A stretch of DNA of 64,000 nt from Arthrobacter nitrophenolicus (GTDB lineage Bacteria > Actinomycetota > Actinomycetes > Actinomycetales > Micrococcaceae). Within the stretch, counting starts at the first letter, position 1, and each line of letters opens with the position of its first letter. The notes beneath the pieces are model-generated. The model was not told where the DNA came from. It ran no database searches and saw only the letters and a list, made by a program, of their open reading frames with translations. The DNA is taken from the NCBI RefSeq assembly GCF_000332815.1, contig NZ_AOFD01000010.1, forward strand, positions 33,503-97,502, given 5' to 3'. The position numbers and the translations under genes are program-made. Shown here in pieces: positions 1-8,764 of this stretch.

Positions 1-3000
1 GCTTCCGGTGCCAGGGCTGCCACTGCAGCCATCGCCTCGGCGGCGATAGCCTTCACCGGCCTTCCCGCCGTCCAGGCGGACACTGCCCTGCCGCCTGCGG
101 GAAGCGGATTCAAGTTCGACTTTGGTCCCGGTGCTACGGCCGCCGGCTACACGCACGTGGATGCAGGCACGCAGTACTCCGCAGCAGGAAAGTTCGGCTT
201 CACGGACACCTCAGCCACCTCCGGGGCGGACCGCGGCACCGGCGACGCCCTGCGTTCGGACTTTGTCCAGGCCCAGGGCAGCACCTTCCTCGTGGACCTT
301 CCGAACGGCGATTACACCGTCAAGCTGATAGCGGGCGATGCCACGGAAGCAACCAACATCGCCATCACGGCCGAGAAGATGGCCAAGGTCCAGCTCACGG
401 ACAAGCCTGCCGGCCAGTACCTGGAAATGGAGTTCCCCATTTCGCTGGTGGACGGCCAGCTGAACCTCGACTTCAGCGGCACGGCCGCCAAGATCAACTC
501 GCTGGTCATCGCTGCGCGGGCCCCCCGCACCGCCACCACCGATCCCGGCGTCTACCTTGCGGGCGACTCCACGGTCCAGACCTACGATCCCGGCTACGTC
601 CCGCAGGCAGGCTGGGGCCAGATGATCGACCGCTACTTTGACGGCGCCGTGACCTTCCGCAACCACGCCATCGGCGGACGGAGCTCCAAGAACTTCATCA
701 GCCAGGGGCGCCTGGACGAAATCCTCCGCGTCATCAATCCCGGCGACTACCTGATGGTCCAGTTCGGCCACAATGACGCCACTATCGGCGTGGATGACCG
801 GTACGCGTCGCCCGCCGACTACAAGGAGTACCTCCGCACTTACGTCCACGGTGCCCGCCAGCGCGGTGCGACCCCCATCCTGGTGACGCCGGTGGGCCGC
901 CGTGACTACGACGAGGCCACAGGCAAGTTCCGCGTCAGCTTCCCCGAATACGTCGCCAAGATGCAGGAGCTTGCCGCAGAGGAAAGCGTGCCACTGGTGG
1001 ACCTCTCCGCTTCCAGCCGTGCGTACTACGACCAGATCGGCCCCGAGGACACCAAGTCGGTCTTCCTCCACGTCGATGCCGGCGTCTACCCCAACCGGCC
1101 CACCGGCACCGTGGACAACACCCACTTCCAGGAGTACGGCGCCATCCAGATCGCCCGCCTGGTCGCAGGCGGGGTGAAGGGCCTGAACCTGCCCCTGGCC
1201 ACGCGCGTCCGCGAGGTGGCGCCGCCGTCGTCCGTTCCCGCCAAGCCGCAGGGCCTGGTGGCGGGCAGCATCTCCAATGCCGGGGCACTGCTCAAGTGGC
1301 AGCCGGTGGAAGGTGCCGACATCTACAAGGTGTACCGCAAGCTGGCGGACGAGCCGGATACCGCCTACAAACTCGCCACTACCGCCACTGTTCCCACCGC
1401 CAACCTGGCCGGTCTTGCCGAAGGCACGGCCTACAGCGTGCGGGTGGCCGCCATGAACGGCAAGGGCCTGTCCGAGCCCAGCGACGCCCTGGCCCTGACC
1501 ACCAAGAAGGCGAAGTACAAGTTCGACTTCGGTCCGGTGGGGGCGCCGGTGGAAGCCGGCTACACCGAGGTGAACCGGACCATGGCGTACACGCCGGAGC
1601 GGACGTTCGGCTTCAAGGACACCTCCGTCCTCAGCGACCGCGACCGCGGCGCCGTGACCAGCAACCTCCTCCGGGACTTCGTCCTGAGCGGCAGCAGCTT
1701 CGAATTCCGGCTGGACGTCCCCAACGGCACCTACGCACTGAAGACGTACCACAGCGACTGGATCGGCTCCACCCGGACGGACGTTGCTGCCGAAGGCATC
1801 CCGTTCGGCCAGGTGTCCTCCGGAAAAGAATCCTCTGCCACCAAGATCATCAACCAGGTCCTGGTCTCCGACGGACAGCTGAACCTGGCCATCAGCGGAT
1901 CGGGCCAGCGGCTCAACGGCCTGGAGGTCACCCCGCTGCTGGTGGGGCCCACCAACCTGCGCACCACCGCCGTGAACGCCGCAGGCGACCCCGCCACCGT
2001 GGATCTGGCCTGGGATCCGGTGGACGACGCCGCGAGCTACAAGGTTTTCCGCCAGGCCTCTTTTGAGGCCGACCCGCAGCTGGTGGCCGATCACGTGACG
2101 GCTCCGGCCTTCCAGGACACCACCGCTTTCCCGGGGCTCACGTACAAGTACTTCGTGACGGCGCTGGACAGCACCGGCCTCGAGTCGGTCCGCTCCAACA
2201 CCGCGGAGACCGCGCTGGTTGACCCCGCGACCCCGGTCCCCGCAGCCACCGGCAAGGTTGACATCAAGGCAGTGGAGAAGACCAGTGTGACCCTCAAATG
2301 GCAGAAGGTGGCCGACGCCGCCGCCTACCAGGTCTACCGCTCCACTTCCCTGGACGGTCCGTTCGAGTACGTCGGCCGCGCCACGGAAGTGAACTTCACC
2401 GACTACACCGTGCTGACCACCATCAAGTACTACTACCGCGTGATCACCGTCAACAAGGGCGGTGAGTCCGCCCCCTCCCCCGTGATCGGCACGGAGAAGG
2501 TCACGGTGGTCAACCGGCAGATGGAGCAGATTGACCGTGCTCCCGTGGCGCTCCTGACCGAGGGCGGTGTACGACTAGGCTGGCGCATGCTGGGCCTGGA
2601 CCCGGAGCAGATCGGGTTCCATGTGATCCGCGACGGCGTACAGCTCACCGGGGAGCCCATCCGCAACAGCACCACCTTCCTTGACCTGGCGGGGACGGCT
2701 GCTTCCCGCTACGCCATCAAGGCCGTTGGTGCCGGTGCCGACCAGCTGACCGCGGAGTTCACGCCGCTGGCGCAGGACTACCTGGCGGTGAAGCTGGACA
2801 AGCCGGCTGACGACTACACCAAGGACGGGCAGCCCTACACCTACTCCGCCGGTGACGCGAGCGTCGCGGACCTGGACGGGGACGGCACGTACGAAATCAT
2901 CCAGATGTGGTCCCCGTCCAATTCCAAGGACAACTCGCAGGCGGGCTACACCGGCACCGTCTACGTGGATGCCTACCGGATGGATGGCACCAGGCTCTGG

Positions 3001-4329
3001 CGGATCAACATGGGACCGAACATCCGTGCCGGCGCGCACTACACCCAGCTCCTGGCATACGACTTCGACGGCGACGGCAAGGCCGAGGTGGCCATGAAGA
3101 CCGCGGACGGAACCCGTGACGGCGCCGGAACGGTCATCGGCAACGCCGGCGCCGACTACCGCAACAGCAGCGGCTACGTGCTCACCGGCCCGGAATTCCT
3201 CACCGTCTTCCATGGTGCCACCGGCACCGTGATGGACACCGTGGCCTATGACCCGCCCCGCGGGGATGTGGGGGCATGGGGAGATACCTACGGCAACCGC
3301 GTGGACCGGTTCCTGGGTGCCGTGGCCTACCTGGACGGGGAGCGCCCGTCCATGATGTTCAGCCGCGGCTACTACACCCGTGCAGTCCTGGCGGCGTACG
3401 ACCTTGTGGGCGGCAAGATCACCAAACGCTGGATCTTCGACTCTGACGCCAGCGGCACGCAGTACCGCGGGCAGGGCAACCACAACATGTCCGTCGCCGA
3501 CGTGGACGCGGACGGCAAGGACGAGTTCGTCTTCGGTTCCATGACGATCGACGACAACGGCAAGCCGCTCTACACCACCGGCCTGGGCCACGGCGACGCC
3601 ATCCACACCAGCGATTTCGACCCGTCCCGCCCGGGGCTGGAGACCTTTGCAGCCCACGAGGACATGGGATCCAGCGGCAACCGGGGCGCCACCTTCCGCG
3701 ACTCGAAGACCGGTGCGGTCCTGTGGAGCATCCCTGCCGTGAAGGACACCGGCCGGGCGGCGATGGGCGACATCGATCCCCGGCACCCCGGCGCCGAGGG
3801 CTGGGCCATCGGCGGGGACGCCGCCTGGAACTCCCCCGTCGGCCAGCTCCGCTCCGCCAAGGGGGAGCTGATCGCCGAGAAGATTCCGGCCGCCAACTTC
3901 CTGGCCTGGTGGGACGGGGACCTGCTCCGCGAAATCGTCGACCACGACTGGGACGCCACCACAAGCACCGGCACGCCCAGCATCGCCAAGTGGAACTGGC
4001 AGGCCGCAGCAAGCGAACGGCTGCTGACCGCAACCGGCGCAAAGTCGAACAACAGCACCAAGGGAACGCCTGCCATCCAGGCCGATCTGCTGGGTGACTG
4101 GCGGGAGGAAATTGCCTGGCCTTCTGCTGACAGCACCGAGCTGCGGATCTACACCACCACGGCGGGCACGGACGTCCGGCTCCGGACCCTGATGCACGAT
4201 CCGGTGTACCGCCTGTCGGTGGCGCGGGAGAACGTCTCCTACAACCAGCCGCCGCACCCGGGCTTCTTCATGGGTGTTGGAATGGAACTTCCCGCCCAGC
4301 CGGATATCGTGTACACCCGGGCCGGCTAG
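1..4329 (+). CDS. Secreted rhamnogalacturonan acetylesterase (CE12) / rhamnogalacturonan lyase (PL11), 5' partial
   Basis: The frame is open from base 1, so the start lies upstream. Residues counted from base 1: end of a signal peptide with likely cleavage after Ala26 (AVQA); a beta-sandwich module with an FDFG motif (about 36-170); an SGNH/CE12 esterase (180-400) with GDST (Ser190), GHND (256-259) and DNTH (Asp372, His375); a fibronectin III domain (410-500); a second FDFG module (505-645); two more FN3 domains (648-835); and a PL11 lyase (838-1442) with Asp-rich calcium loops such as DLDGDG, DFDGDG and DVDADG. CE12 removes acetyl groups from rhamnogalacturonan I and PL11 cleaves its Rha-GalA backbone, so one exported chain can deacetylate and then cut pectin. 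No cell-wall anchor is visible at the C-terminus. Family assignment is from motifs; substrate is inferred. Confidence 0.88.
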   Translation, partial: ASGARAATAAIASAAIAFTGLPAVQADTALPPAGSGFKFDFGPGATAAGYTHVDAGTQYSAAGKFGFTDTSATSGADRGTGDALRSDFVQAQGSTFLVDLPNGDYTVKLIAGDATEATNIAITAEKMAKVQLTDKPAGQYLEMEFPISLVDGQLNLDFSGTAAKINSLVIAARAPRTATTDPGVYLAGDSTVQTYDPGYVPQAGWGQMIDRYFDGAVTFRNHAIGGRSSKNFISQGRLDEILRVINPGDYLMVQFGHNDATIGVDDRYASPADYKEYLRTYVHGARQRGATPILVTPVGRRDYDEATGKFRVSFPEYVAKMQELAAEESVPLVDLSASSRAYYDQIGPEDTKSVFLHVDAGVYPNRPTGTVDNTHFQEYGAIQIARLVAGGVKGLNLPLATRVREVAPPSSVPAKPQGLVAGSISNAGALLKWQPVEGADIYKVYRKLADEPDTAYKLATTATVPTANLAGLAEGTAYSVRVAAMNGKGLSEPSDALALTTKKAKYKFDFGPVGAPVEAGYTEVNRTMAYTPERTFGFKDTSVLSDRDRGAVTSNLLRDFVLSGSSFEFRLDVPNGTYALKTYHSDWIGSTRTDVAAEGIPFGQVSSGKESSATKIINQVLVSDGQLNLAISGSGQRLNGLEVTPLLVGPTNLRTTAVNAAGDPATVDLAWDPVDDAASYKVFRQASFEADPQLVADHVTAPAFQDTTAFPGLTYKYFVTALDSTGLESVRSNTAETALVDPATPVPAATGKVDIKAVEKTSVTLKWQKVADAAAYQVYRSTSLDGPFEYVGRATEVNFTDYTVLTTIKYYYRVITVNKGGESAPSPVIGTEKVTVVNRQMEQIDRAPVALLTEGGVRLGWRMLGLDPEQIGFHVIRDGVQLTGEPIRNSTTFLDLAGTAASRYAIKAVGAGADQLTAEFTPLAQDYLAVKLDKPADDYTKDGQPYTYSAGDASVADLDGDGTYEIIQMWSPSNSKDNSQAGYTGTVYVDAYRMDGTRLWRINMGPNIRAGAHYTQLLAYDFDGDGKAEVAMKTADGTRDGAGTVIGNAGADYRNSSGYVLTGPEFLTVFHGATGTVMDTVAYDPPRGDVGAWGDTYGNRVDRFLGAVAYLDGERPSMMFSRGYYTRAVLAAYDLVGGKITKRWIFDSDASGTQYRGQGNHNMSVADVDADGKDEFVFGSMTIDDNGKPLYTTGLGHGDAIHTSDFDPSRPGLETFAAHEDMGSSGNRGATFRDSKTGAVLWSIPAVKDTGRAAMGDIDPRHPGAEGWAIGGDAAWNSPVGQLRSAKGELIAEKIPAANFLAWWDGDLLREIVDHDWDATTSTGTPSIAKWNWQAAASERLLTATGAKSNNSTKGTPAIQADLLGDWREEIAWPSADSTELRIYTTTAGTDVRLRTLMHDPVYRLSVARENVSYNQPPHPGFFMGVGMELPAQPDIVYTRAG

Positions 4330-4343
4330 GGGATTCCCGCAAT

Positions 4344-4385
4344 GCTGCCCCGCCCGCCTTTCCGGCGGGCGGGGCAGCGTTGTGT
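4344..4385 (+). terminator. Rho-independent terminator after the pectin enzyme
   Basis: A perfect 15-bp inverted repeat (4344-4358 and 4364-4378) with a 5-nt loop begins 14 bp after the lyase stop codon. The T tract after it is weak (GTTGTGTTT), but the GC-rich stem and its position fit a terminator. Confidence 0.8.
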
Positions 4386-4431
4386 TTCACCCCAACCCGC
4401 CGGTAACCCGGGGCGTCAGTATGATCGCACC

Positions 4432-5451
4432 ATGACTGCGACCGGCACTTCGAACTCCGTGACCCTGCGCTTCCTGGCCGCCCCCACGGATGTGGGCCAC
4501 AGCGGCTCCGTGGACGCGGGGACAGTCCTGGAGTGGGTGGACAAGGCCGCCTATGCAGCGGCGGTGGGCTGGGCCAAGTCCTACTGCGTCACCGCCTACG
4601 TCGGAAACATCCATTTCGCGGACCCCGTCAACAGCGGCGACATGGTGGAGGTGGAAGCCACCATCGTCTACACCGGCCGGTCCTCCATGCACATCCGCAC
4701 GGTGGTTTCCTCCGGCGATCCCAAGGGCGGGCCCGCCACCATGCGCAGCCAGTGCATGGTCATCTTCGTGGCGGTGGGCGAGGACGGCAAACCCATCCCC
4801 GTTCAGCAGTTCGAGCCCGCCACGCCTGACGAGATCGAGCAGCGGGACCACGCCCTGGCCCGGATCAAGGTCCGGGAACAGATCGTGGAAGCTATGAACC
4901 GGCAGGAATATACCGATGCGGGTACGGCCGAGCGGGTGACCCTGCGGTTCATGGCGGCCCCCACCGACGTGAACTGGGGCGGCAAAGTCCACGGCGGCAT
5001 TGTGATGAAGTGGATCGACGAGGCCGCCTACGTCTGCGCGTCCCGCTACTGCGGCAGGGACACAGTTGCGGTGTTCTCCGGCGGCGTCCGCTTCTACCGG
5101 CCGCTGCTGATCGGGCATGTGGTGGAGGTGGAGGCCCGGTTGGTCTACACCGGGACCAAGGGCATGCACATTGCCGTCCACGTCCGGTCCGGCGACCCCA
5201 AGGGCGGTGAGCTGAACCTCACCACCTACTGCCTCACCGTCATGGTCGCCCGCGACGCCGAGGGCAACTCCGTGCCGGTCCCCGCCTGGGTGCCAGTCAG
5301 CGATGAGGACAAGAGGCTGCACGCGCATGCGCGCGAGCTGCTGGAGATCCGGGGCACCGCCCCTGGAAACCGGCTGCCGAACCACCTGCTTGGACAGGCC
5401 GGGGCACGCCGCGCGGCCGGACAGGACGCCGGGCAGGCTGCTCCGGCCTGA
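4432..5451 (+). CDS. Double-hotdog acyl-CoA thioesterase
   Basis: The protein has 339 residues built from two homologous hotdog domains (about residues 5-130 and 165-295). Both begin with V-T-L-R-F-(L/M)-A-A-P-T-D-V and contain a hydrophobic helix (VLEWVDKAAY, VMKWIDEAAY) and a VEVEA strand. This tandem arrangement is typical of acyl-CoA hydrolases that release free fatty acid and CoA. The second repeat keeps the HGG motif and the Asp of WIDEAA; the first has DAG instead, so the two half-sites may not be equivalent. ATG 4432 was chosen because the similarity to repeat 2 starts a few residues after it; upstream codons are not family-like. It is convergent with dnaB, with only 8 bp between the stop codons. 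Acyl substrate is unknown. Confidence 0.85.
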   Translation: MTATGTSNSVTLRFLAAPTDVGHSGSVDAGTVLEWVDKAAYAAAVGWAKSYCVTAYVGNIHFADPVNSGDMVEVEATIVYTGRSSMHIRTVVSSGDPKGGPATMRSQCMVIFVAVGEDGKPIPVQQFEPATPDEIEQRDHALARIKVREQIVEAMNRQEYTDAGTAERVTLRFMAAPTDVNWGGKVHGGIVMKWIDEAAYVCASRYCGRDTVAVFSGGVRFYRPLLIGHVVEVEARLVYTGTKGMHIAVHVRSGDPKGGELNLTTYCLTVMVARDAEGNSVPVPAWVPVSDEDKRLHAHARELLEIRGTAPGNRLPNHLLGQAGARRAAGQDAGQAAPA

Positions 5452-5459
5452 CGCCGCAG

Positions 5460-6842
5460 CTAGAAGCCGCCGCCGCCGGCGTCGGCCGCCATGTTCGCGA
5501 ACCGCGAGTAGTGGCCCTGGAAGGCGACCACAATGTCCTTCGTGGGGCCGTTACGGTGCTTGGCCACCAGGATGTCCGCTTCGCCGGCGCGCGGTGATTC
5601 CTTGTCGTAGACGTCCTCACGGTGGAGCAGGATCACCATGTCGGCGTCCTGCTCAATGGACCCTGACTCTCGAAGATCCGAAACCATGGGGCGCTTGTCC
5701 TGCCGCTGTTCAGACCCACGGTTGAGCTGGGACAGGGCAATGACGGGCACTTCGAGTTCCTTGGCGAGCAGCTTGAGCGCACGGGAGAATTCGGACACTT
5801 CCTGCTGGCGGGACTCCACTTTCTTGCCGGAGCTCATGAGCTGCAGGTAGTCCAGGATGACGAGCTTGAGATTGTGCTGCTGCTTGAGGCGCCGGCACTT
5901 TGCCCGGATTTCCATCAGGGACATGTTGGGGCTGTCGTCGATGAAGAGCGGAGCGTCGTTCATCCGGCCCATCGTGGTGGCGATCTTGGACCATTGCTCG
6001 TCCTTGATGGTTCCCTTGCGGAGGTCCTGCAGGCCGATGGTGGCTTCGGCCGAGAGGAGACGCATGGCGATCTCGTTGCGGCCCATTTCGAGAGAGAACA
6101 TGACGGTTGCCAGATTGTTCTTGATCGCCGCGGAACGGGCGAAGTCCAGGGCGAAGGTGGACTTACCGACGGCGGGGCGGGCAGCGATCACGATCATCTG
6201 GCCCGGGTGGAGGCCGTGGGTGAGTTCGTCAAGCTCGTAGAAGCCCGTGGGGACACCGGTCATGCCCTCACCGCGGTGGCCGGACGCCTCAATCTCGTCC
6301 ACGGTGGACTCCATGACGTCCTTGAGCACCACATAGTCCTCGGCGGTCCGGCGCTCGGCCACCGCGTAGACCTCGGCCTGCGCCTGGTTGACCAGCTCCT
6401 CCACCTCGCCGTCGGAGCCATAGCCCAGCTGGACGATCTTGGTGCCGGCATTCACGAGGCGCCGCAGGACGGCGCGTTCGGCCACGATCTCGGCGTAGTA
6501 CCCGGCATTGGCCGCCGTGGGAACGGTCTGGATCAGTTCATGGAGGTAGGCCGGGCCGCCGATCCTGTTGATCTCGCCACGTTTTGTCAGCTCGTCCGAG
6601 ACGGTCACTGCGTCCGCGGGCTCACCCCGGCCGTAGAGGTCAATGATGGCTTCGTAGATGGTTTCGTGGGCCGGACGGTAGAAGTCCTGGCCCCGGAGGA
6701 TCTCAACCACGTCGGCAATGGCATCCTTGGACAGCATCATGCCGCCAAGAACCGACTGCTCGGCGGCGATGTCCTGGGGAGGCTTTCGGCTTGAGTCTGA
6801 TCCGCGGGTAGTTTCCACCGGGTCCAGTTGCGCGATTGACAA
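5460..6842 (-). CDS. dnaB: Replicative DNA helicase DnaB
   Basis: DnaB is the hexameric 5'-3' helicase at the fork, loaded at oriC by DnaA and, in actinobacteria, DciA. The protein has 460 residues: the N-terminal primase-interaction domain (PPQDIAAEQSVLGGMM), a linker helix, and a RecA-like ATPase with Walker A (ARPAVGKST, about residue 221), Walker B (LVILDYLQLM) and the arginine-rich end of the family (SGSIEQDADMVILLHR). No intein is present. I chose the TTG start at 6842 because GGAGG lies 9 nt upstream; an in-frame ATG at 6872 has no such site and adds residues absent from the family. The upstream spacer carries several DnaA-box-like sequences. Confidence 0.95.
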   Translation of the reverse strand: MSIAQLDPVETTRGSDSSRKPPQDIAAEQSVLGGMMLSKDAIADVVEILRGQDFYRPAHETIYEAIIDLYGRGEPADAVTVSDELTKRGEINRIGGPAYLHELIQTVPTAANAGYYAEIVAERAVLRRLVNAGTKIVQLGYGSDGEVEELVNQAQAEVYAVAERRTAEDYVVLKDVMESTVDEIEASGHRGEGMTGVPTGFYELDELTHGLHPGQMIVIAARPAVGKSTFALDFARSAAIKNNLATVMFSLEMGRNEIAMRLLSAEATIGLQDLRKGTIKDEQWSKIATTMGRMNDAPLFIDDSPNMSLMEIRAKCRRLKQQHNLKLVILDYLQLMSSGKKVESRQQEVSEFSRALKLLAKELEVPVIALSQLNRGSEQRQDKRPMVSDLRESGSIEQDADMVILLHREDVYDKESPRAGEADILVAKHRNGPTKDIVVAFQGHYSRFANMAADAGGGGF

Positions 6843-7504
6843 AGCTGCCGTCCTCCATTTGTACCGGGACATGGATTGCCCGGTGGTTACTGTCCTGTCT
6901 GAGGCTCACCCGGAAAAGTCCGTGCCCAGCCACCTGTCCAGTTCTACCGGCGGGGTCCGACAATGCTGCCGCCACCCCGAAAGCACATGATCCGGGAGTT
7001 ATCCCCACTGTCCACAGGTTTTCCACAGAGGCCTCTCCTGAGGACAGTCATGGGCCGCGGCGTGGAGTGTGAACACCCGGCTGCCGGAGCCATTTCCTGC
7101 CCTCACAACAGGTACTCCGCTACGCTAGCCCCCCGAGCCCCGGCCGCAAAGCCGGAAGGCCTGGGCGGCTGTGGATAACCTGTGCACTAAGCGGCATAGC
7201 TTGTGCACAGCCTGTGTGAAAGCCTGTGGAAAGAAAAAAACTTTTGCCTGCTATCGGGCTCTGACCTGCGGAAACAGCACATTAAGACTGTGGAGTAAAT
7301 ATTTCTTCTGTGGAATTTCATCCACAGGGTCTTTCCCTTCCGCTGGGCCAGGGGGTGGCTAAACGGCTCAAGTGACCCATGCCATGGGCAGGGAGTGGGA
7401 CTTCTCATATTCCCCCTGCAGCGACTGCGACGAATGCCAGCCACGCTGTATGCGCACGCGTGAATATTGCTGTGGATAACGTGGATCTGGCATAAGCTCT
7501 AAGT
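6843..7504. other. Intergenic region upstream of dnaB with DnaA-box cluster
   Basis: These 660 bp lie between the divergent dnaB and a small membrane-protein gene and hold no convincing gene. Two exact copies of TTATCCACA occur in reverse orientation at 7170-7178 and 7471-7479. One-mismatch copies lie at 6999-7007 (TTATCCCCA), 7019-7027 (TTTTCCACA) and 7318-7326 (TCATCCACA). CTGTCCACA at 7008-7016 and TTGTGCACA at 7201-7209 are one mismatch from the actinobacterial form TTGTCCACA. The stretch 7225-7325 is locally AT-rich. DnaA-dependent control of dnaB, or DnaA titration, is an inference. Confidence 0.6.
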
Positions 7505-7789
7505 ATGGGCGAACTGCTGCTGGTGCTTCTGCCGGCAATTGTCCTGGTGGCGCTCATCTGGGGTCTCTTCACGGCTCTGAGCCCGCGGGACTCCGGCATC
7601 TCCGACGCGGAAAAATACCAGCGCGACCTTGCCGAACGCTCAGCCCGGCATTACGCAGCCCAGGTTGAAGCGGCAACCGCCGCCCGCGCCCGGCTGGAGG
7701 CGAAGACGCGCCCCAGCCAAAACGCGCAGCAGCATATCCAGCAGCAGGACGCAGGCAAACAGATCTGGCACCGGCCAGGAAACATATAG
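7505..7789 (+). CDS. Small single-pass membrane protein, function unknown
   Basis: The product has 94 residues: an N-terminal transmembrane helix (about residues 3-24, LLLVLLPAIVLVALIWGLF) followed by a charged, Ala/Gln-rich cytoplasmic tail likely to be helical. I do not recognise a family. It is 13 bp upstream of a second small membrane protein on the same strand, so the two probably form an operon transcribed away from dnaB. The start ATG is the first in frame and begins directly before the hydrophobic segment. Confidence 0.65.
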   Translation: MGELLLVLLPAIVLVALIWGLFTALSPRDSGISDAEKYQRDLAERSARHYAAQVEAATAARARLEAKTRPSQNAQQHIQQQDAGKQIWHRPGNI

Positions 7790-7802
7790 AAGGCTAAGAA
7801 CA

Positions 7803-8372
7803 ATGGAATCGCTTGTGGTCCCGGTCCTCATCCTCCTGGCCGTCGTGGCAGGAGTGATGCTTGCCATGCGCGCCTTGGGTAAGCGCAAGGCAGCACATCC
7901 GGCCGCGACTCCGCAGCCCGCGGCGACCTCAGCCGAGCTGGCCCGAGCAGCGGCAGCCAAGCTCTCGGAGGACGAGCACCGCCGGCTCTATGCCCTGATC
8001 GCGCAGGGGCAGGCCATGGCAGCCATCAAGCTTTACTACGAGGCCACCGGCGACGGTTTGCGCGCCTCCCGGGATGCGGTGGGTGCACTGGCCGCCCACC
8101 CGCAGCCCTACCGGAGCACGGAAGCAGCCGGCCCGGAGCCCGACGAGGACGACGACGAGCCGCAGCGGTTCCCCTACCGCTACCGCGCCATTGCGAGCAA
8201 GGGCGACGTCACCCGCGAGGTCAGCAGCAACATGCTTAACGACGAGATCTACGGCAGGATCCGCACCCTGGCACGGAATGGTGACAGGGAGGCGGCCGCG
8301 ATGGCATTGACCCGCCACTCGGACATCTCCATGAAGCAGGCCCGGGAATTCATCGAGCTGCTGGACGATTAA
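7803..8372 (+). CDS. Membrane-anchored protein with ribosomal L7/L12 C-terminal-like segment
   Basis: The protein has 189 residues. Residues 5-24 form one transmembrane helix; an Ala-rich linker follows. Residues about 50-95 (around AAIKLYYEATGDGLRASRDAV) resemble the helix-turn-helix of the L7/L12 C-terminal domain, which binds translation factors in the ribosomal protein. An acidic stretch (EPDEDDDEP) and a C-terminal helical region follow, in which a second similar motif (AAMALTRHSDISMKQAREFI) can be seen. The likeness is from pattern only and does not imply a ribosomal role. ATG 7803 was preferred over the longer open frame, which overlaps the upstream gene. It ends 9 bp from the convergent zinc-ribbon gene. 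Confidence 0.7.
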   Translation: MESLVVPVLILLAVVAGVMLAMRALGKRKAAHPAATPQPAATSAELARAAAAKLSEDEHRRLYALIAQGQAMAAIKLYYEATGDGLRASRDAVGALAAHPQPYRSTEAAGPEPDEDDDEPQRFPYRYRAIASKGDVTREVSSNMLNDEIYGRIRTLARNGDREAAAMALTRHSDISMKQAREFIELLDD

Positions 8373-8381
8373 GGCCCCGGC

Positions 8382-8726
8382 CTAGAAATCGAACAGCTCC
8401 CCCAGCCAGCCTTCCTTCTTCTTGTGCCGGCGGTCGTAATCCCGGTCATAGCCCTGCTTGCCGTACTTCCGGTCATCGTAGCGCGGTTGCTCACGCCCCG
8501 GCTGGAAGTTGGGATAGAGCGGGGGCGGCGTAGGACCTGACGCGGAGGGTGCAGGCCGGGCAGGCGCCGTGCCTGGCATCAGCTCCGCGGCCCGGTCCAG
8601 GATCTTGTCCAGCTCGCCTCGGTCCAGCCAGACCCCGCGGCACTGCGGACAGTAGTCAATTTCCACCCCGCTGCGCTCGGTCATCAACAGGTCCACGGCA
8701 TCCACAGGGCATTTCATATCCCGCAC
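8382..8726 (-). CDS. Zinc-ribbon protein (TFIIB-like zf family)
   Basis: The protein has 114 residues. The N-terminus MKCPVD...DYCPQCRGVWLDRGELDKIL is the zf-TFIIB signature (CPxD/CPxC spacing with a WLDRGEL helix) found in many small bacterial proteins of unknown role. The C-terminal half is low-complexity, Pro/Arg/Tyr/Lys-rich and ends GWLGELFDF, an aromatic tail seen in several members of this family. Zinc binding is inferred from the four cysteines. It lies 38 bp downstream of the FMN reductase on the same strand and may be co-transcribed. Confidence 0.8.
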   Translation of the reverse strand: MRDMKCPVDAVDLLMTERSGVEIDYCPQCRGVWLDRGELDKILDRAAELMPGTAPARPAPSASGPTPPPLYPNFQPGREQPRYDDRKYGKQGYDRDYDRRHKKKEGWLGELFDF

Positions 8727-8764
8727 AACGACCGGCTGTCCCCGAAAGTTCGCTCCGGTCCGCG

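Noticed and set aside
211..2094. Long minus-strand open frames opposite the pectin enzyme (also 2575-4257)
   Set aside because: They mirror the real gene; in high-GC DNA the antisense frames stay open. Their translations are Gly/Val/His-rich without motifs.
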